The notes beneath the pieces were generated by a model. It searched no databases. It was not told where the DNA came from and saw nothing but the letters and a program-made list of their open reading frames with translations. A stretch of 64,000 nt of DNA from Lentzea waywayandensis (GTDB taxonomy: Bacteria; Actinomycetota; Actinomycetes; Mycobacteriales; Pseudonocardiaceae). How positions within the stretch are numbered: position 1 is the first letter of the stretch; each line of letters starts with the position of its first letter. The translations under genes were made by a program, and so were the position numbers. The stretch spans positions 434,001 through 498,000 of the forward strand of contig NZ_FOYL01000002.1 of NCBI RefSeq assembly GCF_900115955.1, read 5' to 3'. Below, piece by piece: positions 52,315 to 60,970 of the stretch.

Positions 52315-54132
52315 ATGGCGCTGCTGGAAACCGTGCGCGACCCGGCACGGCTGCGTGAGCTGACCGCCGGAGAGCTCCGCGACCTCGCCGCGGAGATCCG
52401 CGCGTTCCTGATCGAGCGGGTCTCCGCCTCCGGAGGCCACCTCGGACCCAACCTCGGCGTGGTGGAGCTGACCATCGCGCTGCACACCGTCTTCGACTCC
52501 CCGCGCGACCGGCTGCTGTGGGACACCGGCCACCAGTCCTACGTGCACAAGATCCTCACCGGACGGCAGGCCGGGTTCGACCGGCTGCGCAGGTCCGGCG
52601 GCGTCTCCGGCTATCCGTGCCAGGAGGAGTCCGAGCACGACCTGGTGGAGAACTCGCACGCCTCGACCGCACTGTCCTATGCGGACGGACTGGCGCGGGC
52701 GGACGCCCACCTCGGCCGCCGTGACCGGGCGGTCGTCGCGATCATCGGCGACGGCGCGATGACCGGCGGCATGGCCTGGGAGGCGCTCAACAACATCGCG
52801 GGCGGGCCGGACCGGCCGCTCGTCATCGTGCTCAACGACAACGGTCGCTCCTACGCGCCGACGGTCGGCGGGCTGGCCGAGCACCTGGCCTCGTTGCGGG
52901 CCGGACGCGGGCCCGGCGTGTTCGAGCAGCTCGGTCTCTCCTATCACGGGCCGGTCGACGGCCACGACGTCACCGCCGTCCAGGACGCCCTGCGCCACGC
53001 GTCCGCGCTGGGCCGGCCGGTGGTGGTGCACGTGATCACCGCCAAGGGCAAGGGTTTCGAGCACACCGAGAGCAACGACCTCGATCTCGGCCACGCCGTC
53101 AAACCGATGGACCCGCTCACCGGCAAGGCGCTCAAGTCCTCGCCGCCGTCGTTCACGTCGGTGTTCAGCGAGAAGCTCGTCGAACTGGCCGAGCAACGCG
53201 AGGACCTGGTGGCGATCACGGCCGCGATGGCCGAGCCGACCGGGCTTCTGCCGTTGCAGCAACGGTTTCCGGGCCGAGTGATCGACGTGGGCATCGCCGA
53301 GCAGCACGCGGTCACCATGGCCGCCGGGCTGTCCCTGGGCGGCGTGCACCCGGTGGTGGCCATCTACTCCACGTTCGTCAACCGCGCGCTCGACCAGCTG
53401 CTGATGGACGTCGCGCTGCACCGCCGCCCGGTGACGTTCGTCCTCGACCGGTCCGGGGTGACCGGCGACGACGGGCCGAGCCACAACGGCATGTGGGACC
53501 TGTCGGTGCTCCAGGTGGTGCCGGGGCTGCGGATCGCGGCGCCGCGGGACGGCACCCGGCTGGCCGAGCTGCTGGCGGAAGCGGTGGCGTGGCACGAAGG
53601 TCCGACGCTGTTGCGGTTCCCCAAAGGCCCCGCCGGTGACGACGTTCCCGCCATGGCCACGTTCAACGGGCTGGACGTGCTGCGCCGCTCCGGCTCGCTG
53701 GACGTGCTGATCGTCGCGGTCGGCGCGCTGGCGGGGCTCGCGCTCGCGGTCGCCGACGGCGTGCGGGCACAGGGCATCGGGGTGACGGTGGTCGACCCGA
53801 GATGGGTCACCCCGGTCAACCCCGCGATCGCCGACCTCGCCCGCCGCCACCGGCTCGCGATCACGGTCGAGGACAACAGCCGTGCGGGCGGTGTCGGTTC
53901 CGCGATCGCGCAGACGCTGCGGGACGCCGACGTGCACACCCCGTTGCGGGAGTTCGGCATCCCGAGGCGGTTCCTGAGCCACGGGTCCAGGGCCGAGGTG
54001 CTGGCCGCCTGCGGGCTGACCGCGCAGGACGTCACCAGTGCCGTGACGGAACTTCTGGCCGGCCTCGACGCCGCACCGGCGGGCATCGACGACCTCGACG
54101 TCTGGCCGGTTCACACCGGGGAGGAACGATGA
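52315..54132 (+). CDS. dxs: 1-deoxy-D-xylulose-5-phosphate synthase
   Basis: 605 residues of a thiamine diphosphate transketolase-like enzyme. [16 protein letters not shown] and the [15 protein letters not shown] block begin the N-domain; [17 protein letters not shown] is the ThDP/Mg motif; [31 protein letters not shown] and the C-terminal [14 protein letters not shown] complete the three domains. It condenses pyruvate and glyceraldehyde 3-phosphate, the flux-controlling step of the MEP route. It starts 49 bp after ispH and overlaps ispG by 4 bp. The enzyme is slightly shorter than typical (620-640). Confidence 0.95.
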   Translation: MALLETVRDPARLRELTAGELRDLAAEIRAFLIERVSASGGHLGPNLGVVELTIALHTVFDSPRDRLLWDTGHQSYVHKILTGRQAGFDRLRRSGGVSGYPCQEESEHDLVENSHASTALSYADGLARADAHLGRRDRAVVAIIGDGAMTGGMAWEALNNIAGGPDRPLVIVLNDNGRSYAPTVGGLAEHLASLRAGRGPGVFEQLGLSYHGPVDGHDVTAVQDALRHASALGRPVVVHVITAKGKGFEHTESNDLDLGHAVKPMDPLTGKALKSSPPSFTSVFSEKLVELAEQREDLVAITAAMAEPTGLLPLQQRFPGRVIDVGIAEQHAVTMAAGLSLGGVHPVVAIYSTFVNRALDQLLMDVALHRRPVTFVLDRSGVTGDDGPSHNGMWDLSVLQVVPGLRIAAPRDGTRLAELLAEAVAWHEGPTLLRFPKGPAGDDVPAMATFNGLDVLRRSGSLDVLIVAVGALAGLALAVADGVRAQGIGVTVVDPRWVTPVNPAIADLARRHRLAITVEDNSRAGGVGSAIAQTLRDADVHTPLREFGIPRRFLSHGSRAEVLAACGLTAQDVTSAVTELLAGLDAAPAGIDDLDVWPVHTGEER

Positions 54133-55268
54133 CGACCGTCGCCTTGGGCATGCCCGTGCCGCGCAGGGAAGAACTTTCCGTTGCCACGCGGCGAACCTCC
54201 CGCAAGATCATGGTCGGCCCGGTGGCGGTCGGCGGCGACGCGCCGGTGTCGGTGCAGTCGATGACCACGACACCGACCACCGACATCGACGCCACGTTGC
54301 AGCAGATCGCCGAGCTCACCGCGGCCGGCTGCGAGATCGTGCGGGTCGCTGTGCCGTCGGCGGACGACGCGGCCGCGCTGCCGACGATCGCCCGCAAGTC
54401 GCAGATCCCGGTGATCGCCGACATCCACTTCCAGCCCAAGTACGTGTTCGCCGCGATCGACGCCGGCTGCGCCGCGGTGCGGGTCAACCCCGGCAACATC
54501 CGCCGGTTCGACGACCAGGTCGGCGCGATCGCCCGCGCGGCAGGAGACGCGGGCGTGCCCATCAGGATCGGGGTGAACGCCGGGTCGCTGGACAGGCGAC
54601 TGCTGGACAAGCACGGCGGCGTCACCCCGGACGCGCTCGTGGAGTCGGCGTTGTGGGAGTGCTCGTTGTTCGAGGAGCACGGCTTCACCGACCTGAAGAT
54701 CTCGGTGAAGCACAACGATCCCGTGGTGATGATCGAGGCGTACCGCAAGCTCGCCGCCCGGTGCGACTACCCGTTGCACCTCGGCGTGACCGAGGCGGGC
54801 CCACGCTTCCAGGGCACGATCAAGTCCTCGGTCGCGTTCGGCGCGCTGCTGGCGGAGGGCATCGGCGACACCATCCGCGTGTCGCTGTCCGCGCCGCCGG
54901 TCGAAGAGGTCAAGGTCGGCGCGCAGATCCTGGAGTCACTGGGACTGCGGCCACGAGGCCTCGACATCGTGTCGTGCCCGTCGTGCGGACGCGCCCAGGT
55001 CGACGTGCACACCCTGGCCGAACAGGTCACCGCCGCACTCGAAGGGTTCCCGGTGCCGTTGCGGGTGGCGGTGATGGGCTGTGTCGTCAACGGGCCGGGC
55101 GAGGCCCGCGAGGCCGACATCGGTGTCGCCGCCGGCAACGGCAAGGGCCAGATCTTCGTGAAGGGCGAGGTGATCCGCACGGTCCCGGAGTCGCAGATCG
55201 TGGAGACCCTCCTGGCCGAGGCGGCCCGCATCGCCGAGGAGATGGGAGTGGACGTGGAGGGCACCTGA
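54129..55268 (+). CDS. ispG: 4-hydroxy-3-methylbut-2-enyl diphosphate synthase
   Basis: 379 residues. The TIM barrel starts [30 protein letters not shown] and VRVNPGNIR follow; the iron-sulfur Cys are in SCPSCGR and in [12 protein letters not shown]. It converts methylerythritol cyclodiphosphate to HMBPP, which IspH then reduces. The ATG overlaps the dxs stop. A hairpin terminator follows the stop by 6 bp. With dxs and ispH it covers the entry and exit of the MEP pathway; the middle enzymes must come from elsewhere. Confidence 0.95.
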   Translation: MTTVALGMPVPRREELSVATRRTSRKIMVGPVAVGGDAPVSVQSMTTTPTTDIDATLQQIAELTAAGCEIVRVAVPSADDAAALPTIARKSQIPVIADIHFQPKYVFAAIDAGCAAVRVNPGNIRRFDDQVGAIARAAGDAGVPIRIGVNAGSLDRRLLDKHGGVTPDALVESALWECSLFEEHGFTDLKISVKHNDPVVMIEAYRKLAARCDYPLHLGVTEAGPRFQGTIKSSVAFGALLAEGIGDTIRVSLSAPPVEEVKVGAQILESLGLRPRGLDIVSCPSCGRAQVDVHTLAEQVTAALEGFPVPLRVAVMGCVVNGPGEAREADIGVAAGNGKGQIFVKGEVIRTVPESQIVETLLAEAARIAEEMGVDVEGT

Positions 55269-55274
55269 CGACAC

Positions 55275-55302
55275 GCAGTTCGCGCACGAACACGCGAACT
55301 GC
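55275..55302. terminator. Terminator hairpin after ispG
   Basis: GCAGTTCGCG pairs exactly with CGCGAACTGC over an 8-nt loop, just after the ispG stop and 20 bp before the convergent LuxR gene end. It can serve both directions. Confidence 0.7.
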
Positions 55303-55322
55303 CCACCTCGGACCACCGCACG

Positions 55323-55736
55323 TCAATCCACGGTTTCACACGCGACACGCGGCGGCCACGAATCCCTTCGCAGAATTTCGAGGACGTACGCCCTCGAGAC
55401 CAACGCGACGCGATTCGGTGCCTGAAGCTTGTCGGACATGACGCGGACGTGGTAATCGATGGTCTTCGAACTGAGATACAACTCGCGCGACAGTCGCCCG
55501 CTGGAGAATCCGGCCGCGACACCTTCCAGGATCCTGGCCTGGAGAGAACTGAGCATCGGACAGCCGATCGGCCGGTGCGCTTCGCACTCCGCGGAGCTCG
55601 TCGTTCTCGGGCGTGCCTGACTGGGGATCACCGGACCTGAGCCGTGCTTTCGGGCACAGCCCGAGTAATGCTCGCACTTCTGCAGGTCGTTCTGCCCGTT
55701 ATGCATGGCACCCATCCATTTCAGTACAGCCGGCAC
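55323..55736 (-). CDS. Small LuxR-type regulator with four-Cys N-terminus
   Basis: About 137 residues. The C-terminal half is a LuxR/FixJ helix-turn-helix (LSSLQARILEGVAAGFSSGR, then SRELYLSSKTIDYHVRVMSDKL). The N-terminal half carries KCEHYSGC and ECEAHRPIGC, two Cys-x(5-7)-Cys pairs that could bind zinc or an iron-sulfur cluster, so the protein might sense metal or redox state. No receiver or autoinducer domain. The start is uncertain: the GTG at 55736 has AGGGG 5 nt upstream; an ATG seven codons later is possible. It is divergent from the small gene at 55798. Confidence 0.75.
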   Translation of the reverse strand: MPAVLKWMGAMHNGQNDLQKCEHYSGCARKHGSGPVIPSQARPRTTSSAECEAHRPIGCPMLSSLQARILEGVAAGFSSGRLSRELYLSSKTIDYHVRVMSDKLQAPNRVALVSRAYVLEILRRDSWPPRVACETVD

Positions 55737-55797
55737 GTCCACCCCTGGGAGGAGACCCAGTTTTGTGTCCACAGAGGAACAGTTGTGAGGGACGGCC

Positions 55798-56085
55798 GTG
55801 ACAACGTTGACACGTGATACCGGGACCGCGACACCGGCAGCGGCGGACGCGCTGATCAAGACCCTGCACGAGGACCTGAGCAGGTTGCCGGCCAGCGCAC
55901 AGCTGGACGCGGTGCTGTGCCTGCTGGAGGCGGCCCGGTTGATGCTGCGTTCCTTCGACCGGTCGCGTGGTGAGCTCACCGGCGACGACCTCGACCACAT
56001 CCACGCGACCATGCGCGCCGCGTCGCTCTCGGTGCGCAGCTACCTGTGGCGCACCGGTGACAGCGATCCGGCCGGCAGAAAATGA
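55798..56085 (+). CDS. Small helical hypothetical protein
   Basis: 95 residues, mainly helical, with a leucine-rich middle (LIKTLHEDLSRLPASAQLDA, LLEAARLMLRSF) and a basic C-terminus. The GTG at 55798 has GAGGGA at 5 nt. It is divergently paired with the LuxR gene over a 61-bp gap, so the two may form a regulator-antagonist pair. I do not recognise the family. Confidence 0.6.
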   Translation: MTTLTRDTGTATPAAADALIKTLHEDLSRLPASAQLDAVLCLLEAARLMLRSFDRSRGELTGDDLDHIHATMRAASLSVRSYLWRTGDSDPAGRK

Positions 56086-56086
56086 G

Positions 56087-57313
56087 CTAGCCGCGCACCG
56101 CCGCCGGCGCTGTGGTCACGCTGCGCAGATCGGGCAGGAATGTCATGACGATCGCCGCACAGGCCATGAAACCCGCGCACACCAGCAGACCCGCGCCGAA
56201 CCCCGCGCCGCCCGCCAGCACGCCCAGCGTCAGCGGAGCGAACGCCGACACACCACGTCCGATGTTGAAGCAGAACCCGGCACCGGTCGTCCGCACCCTG
56301 GTCGGGAACAACTCCCCCAGGTACGCGCCGAAGATGCCGGCGTAGGCCGCGAAGAAGGCGAACATCGGGCCCAGCCACAGCAACGCCGTCCGGTCGGCGG
56401 CGATCACGTACAGCGGCAACGTCAGCGCCACGCCGGCCAGCGACAGGATCAGCGCGTTCTTGCGGCCGATCCGGTCGGCGATCAGCCCGAACACGTTGTA
56501 GCCCACGAACATCCCGAGGTTGAGCACCGTCAGGAACAGCGCGACCGTCGTGGCCGGGATGCCCTTGTCGGCCTGAAGGTAGGTCGGCAGCCACGTGGAC
56601 GCGCCCCAGGCCCCGAACATCGCGAGCCCGGCCACGATCGCACCGAGTGCGGTGCGCCTGCGCAGTTCCGGGGCGAAGATCTCGCTCACCTTCACCGGTG
56701 TGGTCTTCTGCTCGGCCCATTCGGCCGACTCGCGGAAGAACACGCCGACGATGACCAGCGGGATCACCACGCCCACGCCGCCGAGGAAGAACAACAGGCG
56801 CCAGTCCGGGAGCAGCACTCCCGACAGCAGCGCGGCGACCACCCCGCCGATCGGGAACGAGCTGAGCACGAACGCCACGGCACGACCCCGTTGCGCGGCC
56901 GGCCAGGTCTCGACCACGTAGGTCGACACCACTCCCCAGACGCCGCCGAGTCCCATGCCCGCGAGGAAACGCAGCACCACGAACAGCGCGAAACTCGGCA
57001 CCACCAGGATCGCCGCGGTGAACACACCGAACACCGCGAGGGAGACCAGCAACGCACCCTTGCGGCCGTAGTTGTCGGCGAGCCAGCCGACGGTCACGCT
57101 GCTCACCCCGATGCCGAGCAACGTCGCCGTGGCGAGCAGACCGCCCTGTGTGGTCGTCAGGCCCAGATCGGCACGGATCGCCGGCAACGCGAACGACAGC
57201 AGCATGATCTCCAGCGCGTCGAACATGTAGGCGACGAACGAGCCGATGAGCACAACCCATCGGTTGGATCCACTCAAGCGAACCAGTCCATTCAGTCGTA
57301 GGGGTTTCTTCAC
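56087..57313 (-). CDS. MFS transporter, aromatic acid:H+ symporter-like
   Basis: 408 residues with twelve membrane helices. The family signature between helices 2 and 3 is GWLADNYGRKGALL, repeated in the second half as GLIADRIGRKNALI; the DALEIMLLSFALPAI segment in helix 1 resembles aromatic acid:H+ symporters (AAHS) and related exporters. It most likely exports the alkaloid or moves an aromatic intermediate. The GTG at 57313 overlaps the stop of the StrR-like regulator by 4 bp, so expression is linked to that regulator. It ends 1 bp from the end of the small gene at 55798. Confidence 0.82.
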   Translation of the reverse strand: MKKPLRLNGLVRLSGSNRWVVLIGSFVAYMFDALEIMLLSFALPAIRADLGLTTTQGGLLATATLLGIGVSSVTVGWLADNYGRKGALLVSLAVFGVFTAAILVVPSFALFVVLRFLAGMGLGGVWGVVSTYVVETWPAAQRGRAVAFVLSSFPIGGVVAALLSGVLLPDWRLLFFLGGVGVVIPLVIVGVFFRESAEWAEQKTTPVKVSEIFAPELRRRTALGAIVAGLAMFGAWGASTWLPTYLQADKGIPATTVALFLTVLNLGMFVGYNVFGLIADRIGRKNALILSLAGVALTLPLYVIAADRTALLWLGPMFAFFAAYAGIFGAYLGELFPTRVRTTGAGFCFNIGRGVSAFAPLTLGVLAGGAGFGAGLLVCAGFMACAAIVMTFLPDLRSVTTAPAAVRG

Positions 57314-58254
57314 TGACCCGAGTGATCGCCGAGCCGATCGCCGAAGGCCGCCCAGTACCGCGCGTTGTGCCGTGCCAGGGCGGCGATCGCGTCGACGCAG
57401 TGCGCCGGGACGTCCGTCACCGGCGGAACCGCCTGGCCGGTCACGGTGTGCGTGTCCAGCCACCGGAGCAGGGCCCGGCCGGCCTCGGTGAGCCGCAGCG
57501 ACGGGTCCTTGCACAGGGTGCGCAGGATCGCGACGGGATCGGGTTCTTCTCTGGCTTTCCTGGCGGGAACGGGGTCTTCGCCGCGGCTGATCCGGTTGCG
57601 CACGTCGAGCACGGTCGACGGCGCGATACCCGCCGCCCTGGCGATCTCGCGCAGCGAGCGGTCCGGATCGGCGTGCATCAGTTCGCCCGCCAGCCTGCGG
57701 CCTTCCGCACCGTCGAGCGGGCGCCGCCTGCCGTCCCGGCCGATCCGGGTGTTCGACCGCGTGCCCTCGACAGTCGAACGCCTGCGGATCTCGCCCACCG
57801 TGCTCGCGGTCAGGCCGCTGACCGATGCGATCCACCGGTCGGATCGCATCGGGTGGGTCCCGACGATCCGCGTGGCGGCCGCCTTGCGGTCGGCGACCGA
57901 CAACGGCAGACCGTTGGCCGTGTTCGCCTCGACCGCGAGCACGAACGCGTCGTTCTCGTCGCCGTCGAAGAACCGCGCCTCGATGTGATCGCGAGCGCTC
58001 AGTTCCGCGGCTCGCACCCGCTGCACGCCGTCGATCACACACATCGTGCGGCGATGCACGATGATCGGCGGCATCGCGATGTTCGTCCTCGCCAGGACGC
58101 GGATGTGTTCCACACTCACATCACTCGTCCTCGGCGAACCGCCGAGCCGCAACCGACTGATCGGCACCATCTCGGCGGGAATGTCATCTGCCTGGAAGGC
58201 ACGCCACGGAGGTGGCAGTTCCTGGCGGCCGCATTCAAAGCCCTGATGTCGCAT
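57310..58254 (-). CDS. StrR/NovG-type ParB-domain transcriptional activator
   Basis: About 314 residues. The N-terminal ParB/Srx-like domain includes VPISRLRLGGSPR, PPIIVHRRTMCVIDGVQRVRAA and EARFFDGDENDAFVLAVEAN; a helix-turn-helix follows (DRKAAATRIVGTHPMRSDRW, then ASVSGLTASTVGEIRRRS) and a second HTH-like region (SLREIARAAGIAPSTVLDVR). This is the build of StrR, NovG and similar pathway activators, which bind GTTCRACTG-type half-sites. Both repeated promoters carry GTTCGACTT. The ATG at 58254 has GAAGGA at 8 nt. It is co-transcribed with the exporter gene. Confidence 0.85.
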   Translation of the reverse strand: MRHQGFECGRQELPPPWRAFQADDIPAEMVPISRLRLGGSPRTSDVSVEHIRVLARTNIAMPPIIVHRRTMCVIDGVQRVRAAELSARDHIEARFFDGDENDAFVLAVEANTANGLPLSVADRKAAATRIVGTHPMRSDRWIASVSGLTASTVGEIRRRSTVEGTRSNTRIGRDGRRRPLDGAEGRRLAGELMHADPDRSLREIARAAGIAPSTVLDVRNRISRGEDPVPARKAREEPDPVAILRTLCKDPSLRLTEAGRALLRWLDTHTVTGQAVPPVTDVPAHCVDAIAALARHNARYWAAFGDRLGDHSGQ

Positions 58255-58579
58255 CAAAGCCGTCCTTCGGTGCGCGATCTTTCGCGAGCAACGCTTACAT
58301 TCACCGGAGAATCAGGTTCTGGAAGATTGACGATTCCTGACCGGCCCGACGCTACGAAAGACCTCACGCCCGGTCAACAGCCGACTCCGGAGCGCCGCTA
58401 ATACTGTGGTCCAGCCGCGCGGCGGGTCGGTCGTCCTCACGTGACAGCGACGAAAGGTACGGCCCAATTGAGATGCATCGACAGGGCATCCTCATGGTGA
58501 ACCAGTTGACTTTCCCGAGGTTCGGCCGGAATTTAAACACACTCGCGGCGACTCGGGCACGGTCCGGTCAGAATCAAGA
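58255..58579. other. Intergenic region upstream of the StrR-like gene
   Basis: About 325 bp between two minus-strand genes, more AT-rich than its surroundings (for example GGAATTTAAACACAC near 58529). It should hold the promoter of the StrR-exporter operon. I find no convincing -35/-10 pair, and no GTTCGAC site. Confidence 0.4.
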
Positions 58580-60970
58580 CTAAAACGGGTGACTCAGCGC
58601 ACCGGCCAGGTCCGCCCGGCGCAGGACGCCCAGCTTGCGGTAGGAGTTCGTCAGGTGCTTCTCCACGGCCCTGACGCTCACCGAGAGCGAGTGCGCGATC
58701 TCCTGGTTCGACTGGCCGGCCACCGCGAGCGCCACCACTCTCCGTTCGGTGCGGGTGAGTTCGGCACGCCGGACCTCGCCGCGCAGGTGAGTGCCGATCT
58801 GCCTGGCGAGACGCTCGTCGCCGCACTCGACGACGAGGTCATGACACCGTCGCAGGTGGTCGGTGGCAGCCTGCTCGCACCGGTCCCGCAGCCGCAGCCC
58901 CAGTGCCAGGTGGGTGCGTGCCAGCTCCAGCCGATTGGCCGAGGTGGAGAGAGCGCTCTCGGACGCGTGCAACAGGTCCACGCCCTCGGCTCCCTCCGTC
59001 AGGCTGCCGAGCACCCGCAGCGTCCGTCCGACACCGGCGGGGGCACCCCATTCGACAGCGCGTTCGTGATCCTCCTCGGCGAGGTTCCTGGCCGCGCCGA
59101 CGTCACCGAACTGCTGATGCAGCCGGACCGCCGTGGTCCGCCACGGGAAGAACACGACGTTCCGCCATCCCAACTGGTCGAGCTGACGGCCCGCGTCCGT
59201 GAGAACGCGCAGACCACCCCACGCATCGCCTCTGGCGACCGCGTCCGTGCCCCTCACCAGGTCGAGAACCAGGGCGGTACGAGGATCGCCCACCTCGACC
59301 GGACTCGACAGCAGACGCTCGGACAACTGCTCGTCCTGGACCTTGAGCGCCACCACGGCGAGGGCCAGCATCGCGTCCGAGCCGACGAGTGCCCGTTCAC
59401 CCTGGACGTGGTCGAGCACGCTCTTCGCCAGGAGCCTTGCCTCGCCGACGTTGCCCAGGTGGACGGCCACGAGAGCCCTGCTCGCCCGGAGCAACGCCTG
59501 GTCGTCCGCCGTGCCCGTCTCGACGGCGTGTGCCAGCGCCTGGTCCGTCCAGGCGGCCGCGTCGAGCGGAGAATCGGCTGCGCACAAGGTTTTCACGAGC
59601 AGCTGCGTCATCTCGTCCGCGTGCCCCGGCGGCACGTGGCCGAGTAGACGACCGGCCAGTGCCGCCACCTCCTTCGCGGGTGCGCGTGACAGCAGCGTCG
59701 CCGAGAACGACAACACCGTGAGCAGTTCTCGTTCCGCCGCGCCGGCCGTCTCCGGTTCCGGCCCGAGTTCCCTCAGCCGCCTGGTGGAGTCGGTGAGCTC
59801 GGTGAGATCCGCGTGTCCGGCGTACTGCAGCCGCGCCTCGATCCGCAACGACAGGTCACGGTCGCCGAGCTGACGAACGTCCCGCTCGACCGGGCCGATG
59901 ACGTCCTGGACCAGCGGCAGCGCCACGCCCAGCGCCGCGAGGGGCATCCGGAGCACGGCCGCGGCCCGATCCCGGCACGACCCGAGCATCTGGATCGCGT
60001 GGCAAAGGTGTTGCAGTGCCAGCAGGTTGTCCGTCGCGCACTCGGCGATGGCGAGCTCGACCAGCAGCGCGGCACGTCCGGGCCCCTGCGCGGACACCGC
60101 TCTGCGCAGGTGACTCAGCGCGATCGGCCGCTGTCCCCGGCGGAGCGCGGTGTCCGCGGCGGCCCGGAGGACCTCGATCGCCCACTCGGGGAGGACCGAC
60201 CTGGTCGCGACGAGGTGTTCGGCGACGTCCTCGGCCGGATGGCCCCGGCCGAACAGCAACGCGGCGGCCGCCGCGTGCCAGGTGTCCTGCTCGGAGGTCG
60301 TCATCGCGGCGAGCACGGCGTCCGGCACCGCCGGATCGGCGAAACGCGGATTCCGTTGCGATGTCACGAGTCCGAGCGAACGAAGTCTCCGCACCGCCGC
60401 GTCACCGGTGTCGTCGTCGAGCCCGGCCAGCTCGGTGGTCAGGCCGATCTCGGCGTGATCACCGAGCACGGCCATCGCTCTGGCGACACCGCGCACCGGT
60501 TCGGGCTGCCGGCGCAGACAGTCGGCGAGCCGGTGCCGGGACCACCCGGCCGTCGACACCGGCGGCAACCGCACCACGCGGCCGGGAAGCGCGATGCCGG
60601 CGCCCGGCTCGCCGTCGCGGACAGCGGTCACCACCAACGCGCACGAGGCGACCTCGATCAGCCACCGCACGGACGACTCGTCCGCCCACTGCAGATCGTC
60701 CACCACGATGACGACGAAACCGGCCGGGACGGGCCGGAGCTGGTCGGCCACACCGAAGTCCCAGTCCCGTTCGTCGGGTGCTCCGCTCGCGCGCAGCACG
60801 ACAGCCCCGTCGCTGTCCGCCTGGACGGCCAGCGCCCGCAGCAACGCCGACTTCCCCGCGCCCATCGGCCCCCGGACGGTCACGAACGCCCCCGTGCCGG
60901 ACACCGCCGTCCGCAGAGCCTTCGTCAGGTGATCCATCCCGGCCGTCCGGCCGTGCAGCTCCTCAGCCAC
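58580..60970 (-). CDS. LAL-family (STAND ATPase-LuxR) regulator
   Basis: 796 residues. An N-terminal AAA/STAND domain with Walker A GPMGAGKS (34-41) and Walker B VVIVVDDLQWADE, a long helical repeat (TPR-like) sensor region, and a C-terminal LuxR HTH (LTRTERRVVALAVAGQSNQE, then VRAVEKHLTNSYRKLGV). Large LuxR regulators of this kind activate antibiotic clusters. The GTG start lies 8 bp inside the end of the previous gene, so the protein is co-translated with the HTH-less homologue at 60963, hinting at a complex. All ATPase motifs look intact. Confidence 0.87.
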   Translation of the reverse strand: MAEELHGRTAGMDHLTKALRTAVSGTGAFVTVRGPMGAGKSALLRALAVQADSDGAVVLRASGAPDERDWDFGVADQLRPVPAGFVVIVVDDLQWADESSVRWLIEVASCALVVTAVRDGEPGAGIALPGRVVRLPPVSTAGWSRHRLADCLRRQPEPVRGVARAMAVLGDHAEIGLTTELAGLDDDTGDAAVRRLRSLGLVTSQRNPRFADPAVPDAVLAAMTTSEQDTWHAAAAALLFGRGHPAEDVAEHLVATRSVLPEWAIEVLRAAADTALRRGQRPIALSHLRRAVSAQGPGRAALLVELAIAECATDNLLALQHLCHAIQMLGSCRDRAAAVLRMPLAALGVALPLVQDVIGPVERDVRQLGDRDLSLRIEARLQYAGHADLTELTDSTRRLRELGPEPETAGAAERELLTVLSFSATLLSRAPAKEVAALAGRLLGHVPPGHADEMTQLLVKTLCAADSPLDAAAWTDQALAHAVETGTADDQALLRASRALVAVHLGNVGEARLLAKSVLDHVQGERALVGSDAMLALAVVALKVQDEQLSERLLSSPVEVGDPRTALVLDLVRGTDAVARGDAWGGLRVLTDAGRQLDQLGWRNVVFFPWRTTAVRLHQQFGDVGAARNLAEEDHERAVEWGAPAGVGRTLRVLGSLTEGAEGVDLLHASESALSTSANRLELARTHLALGLRLRDRCEQAATDHLRRCHDLVVECGDERLARQIGTHLRGEVRRAELTRTERRVVALAVAGQSNQEIAHSLSVSVRAVEKHLTNSYRKLGVLRRADLAGALSHPF

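Noticed and set aside
51937..54114. 725-codon minus-strand frame over dxs
   Set aside because: Mirror of a clear dxs; composition is His/Arg/Gly/Val repeats with no domain.
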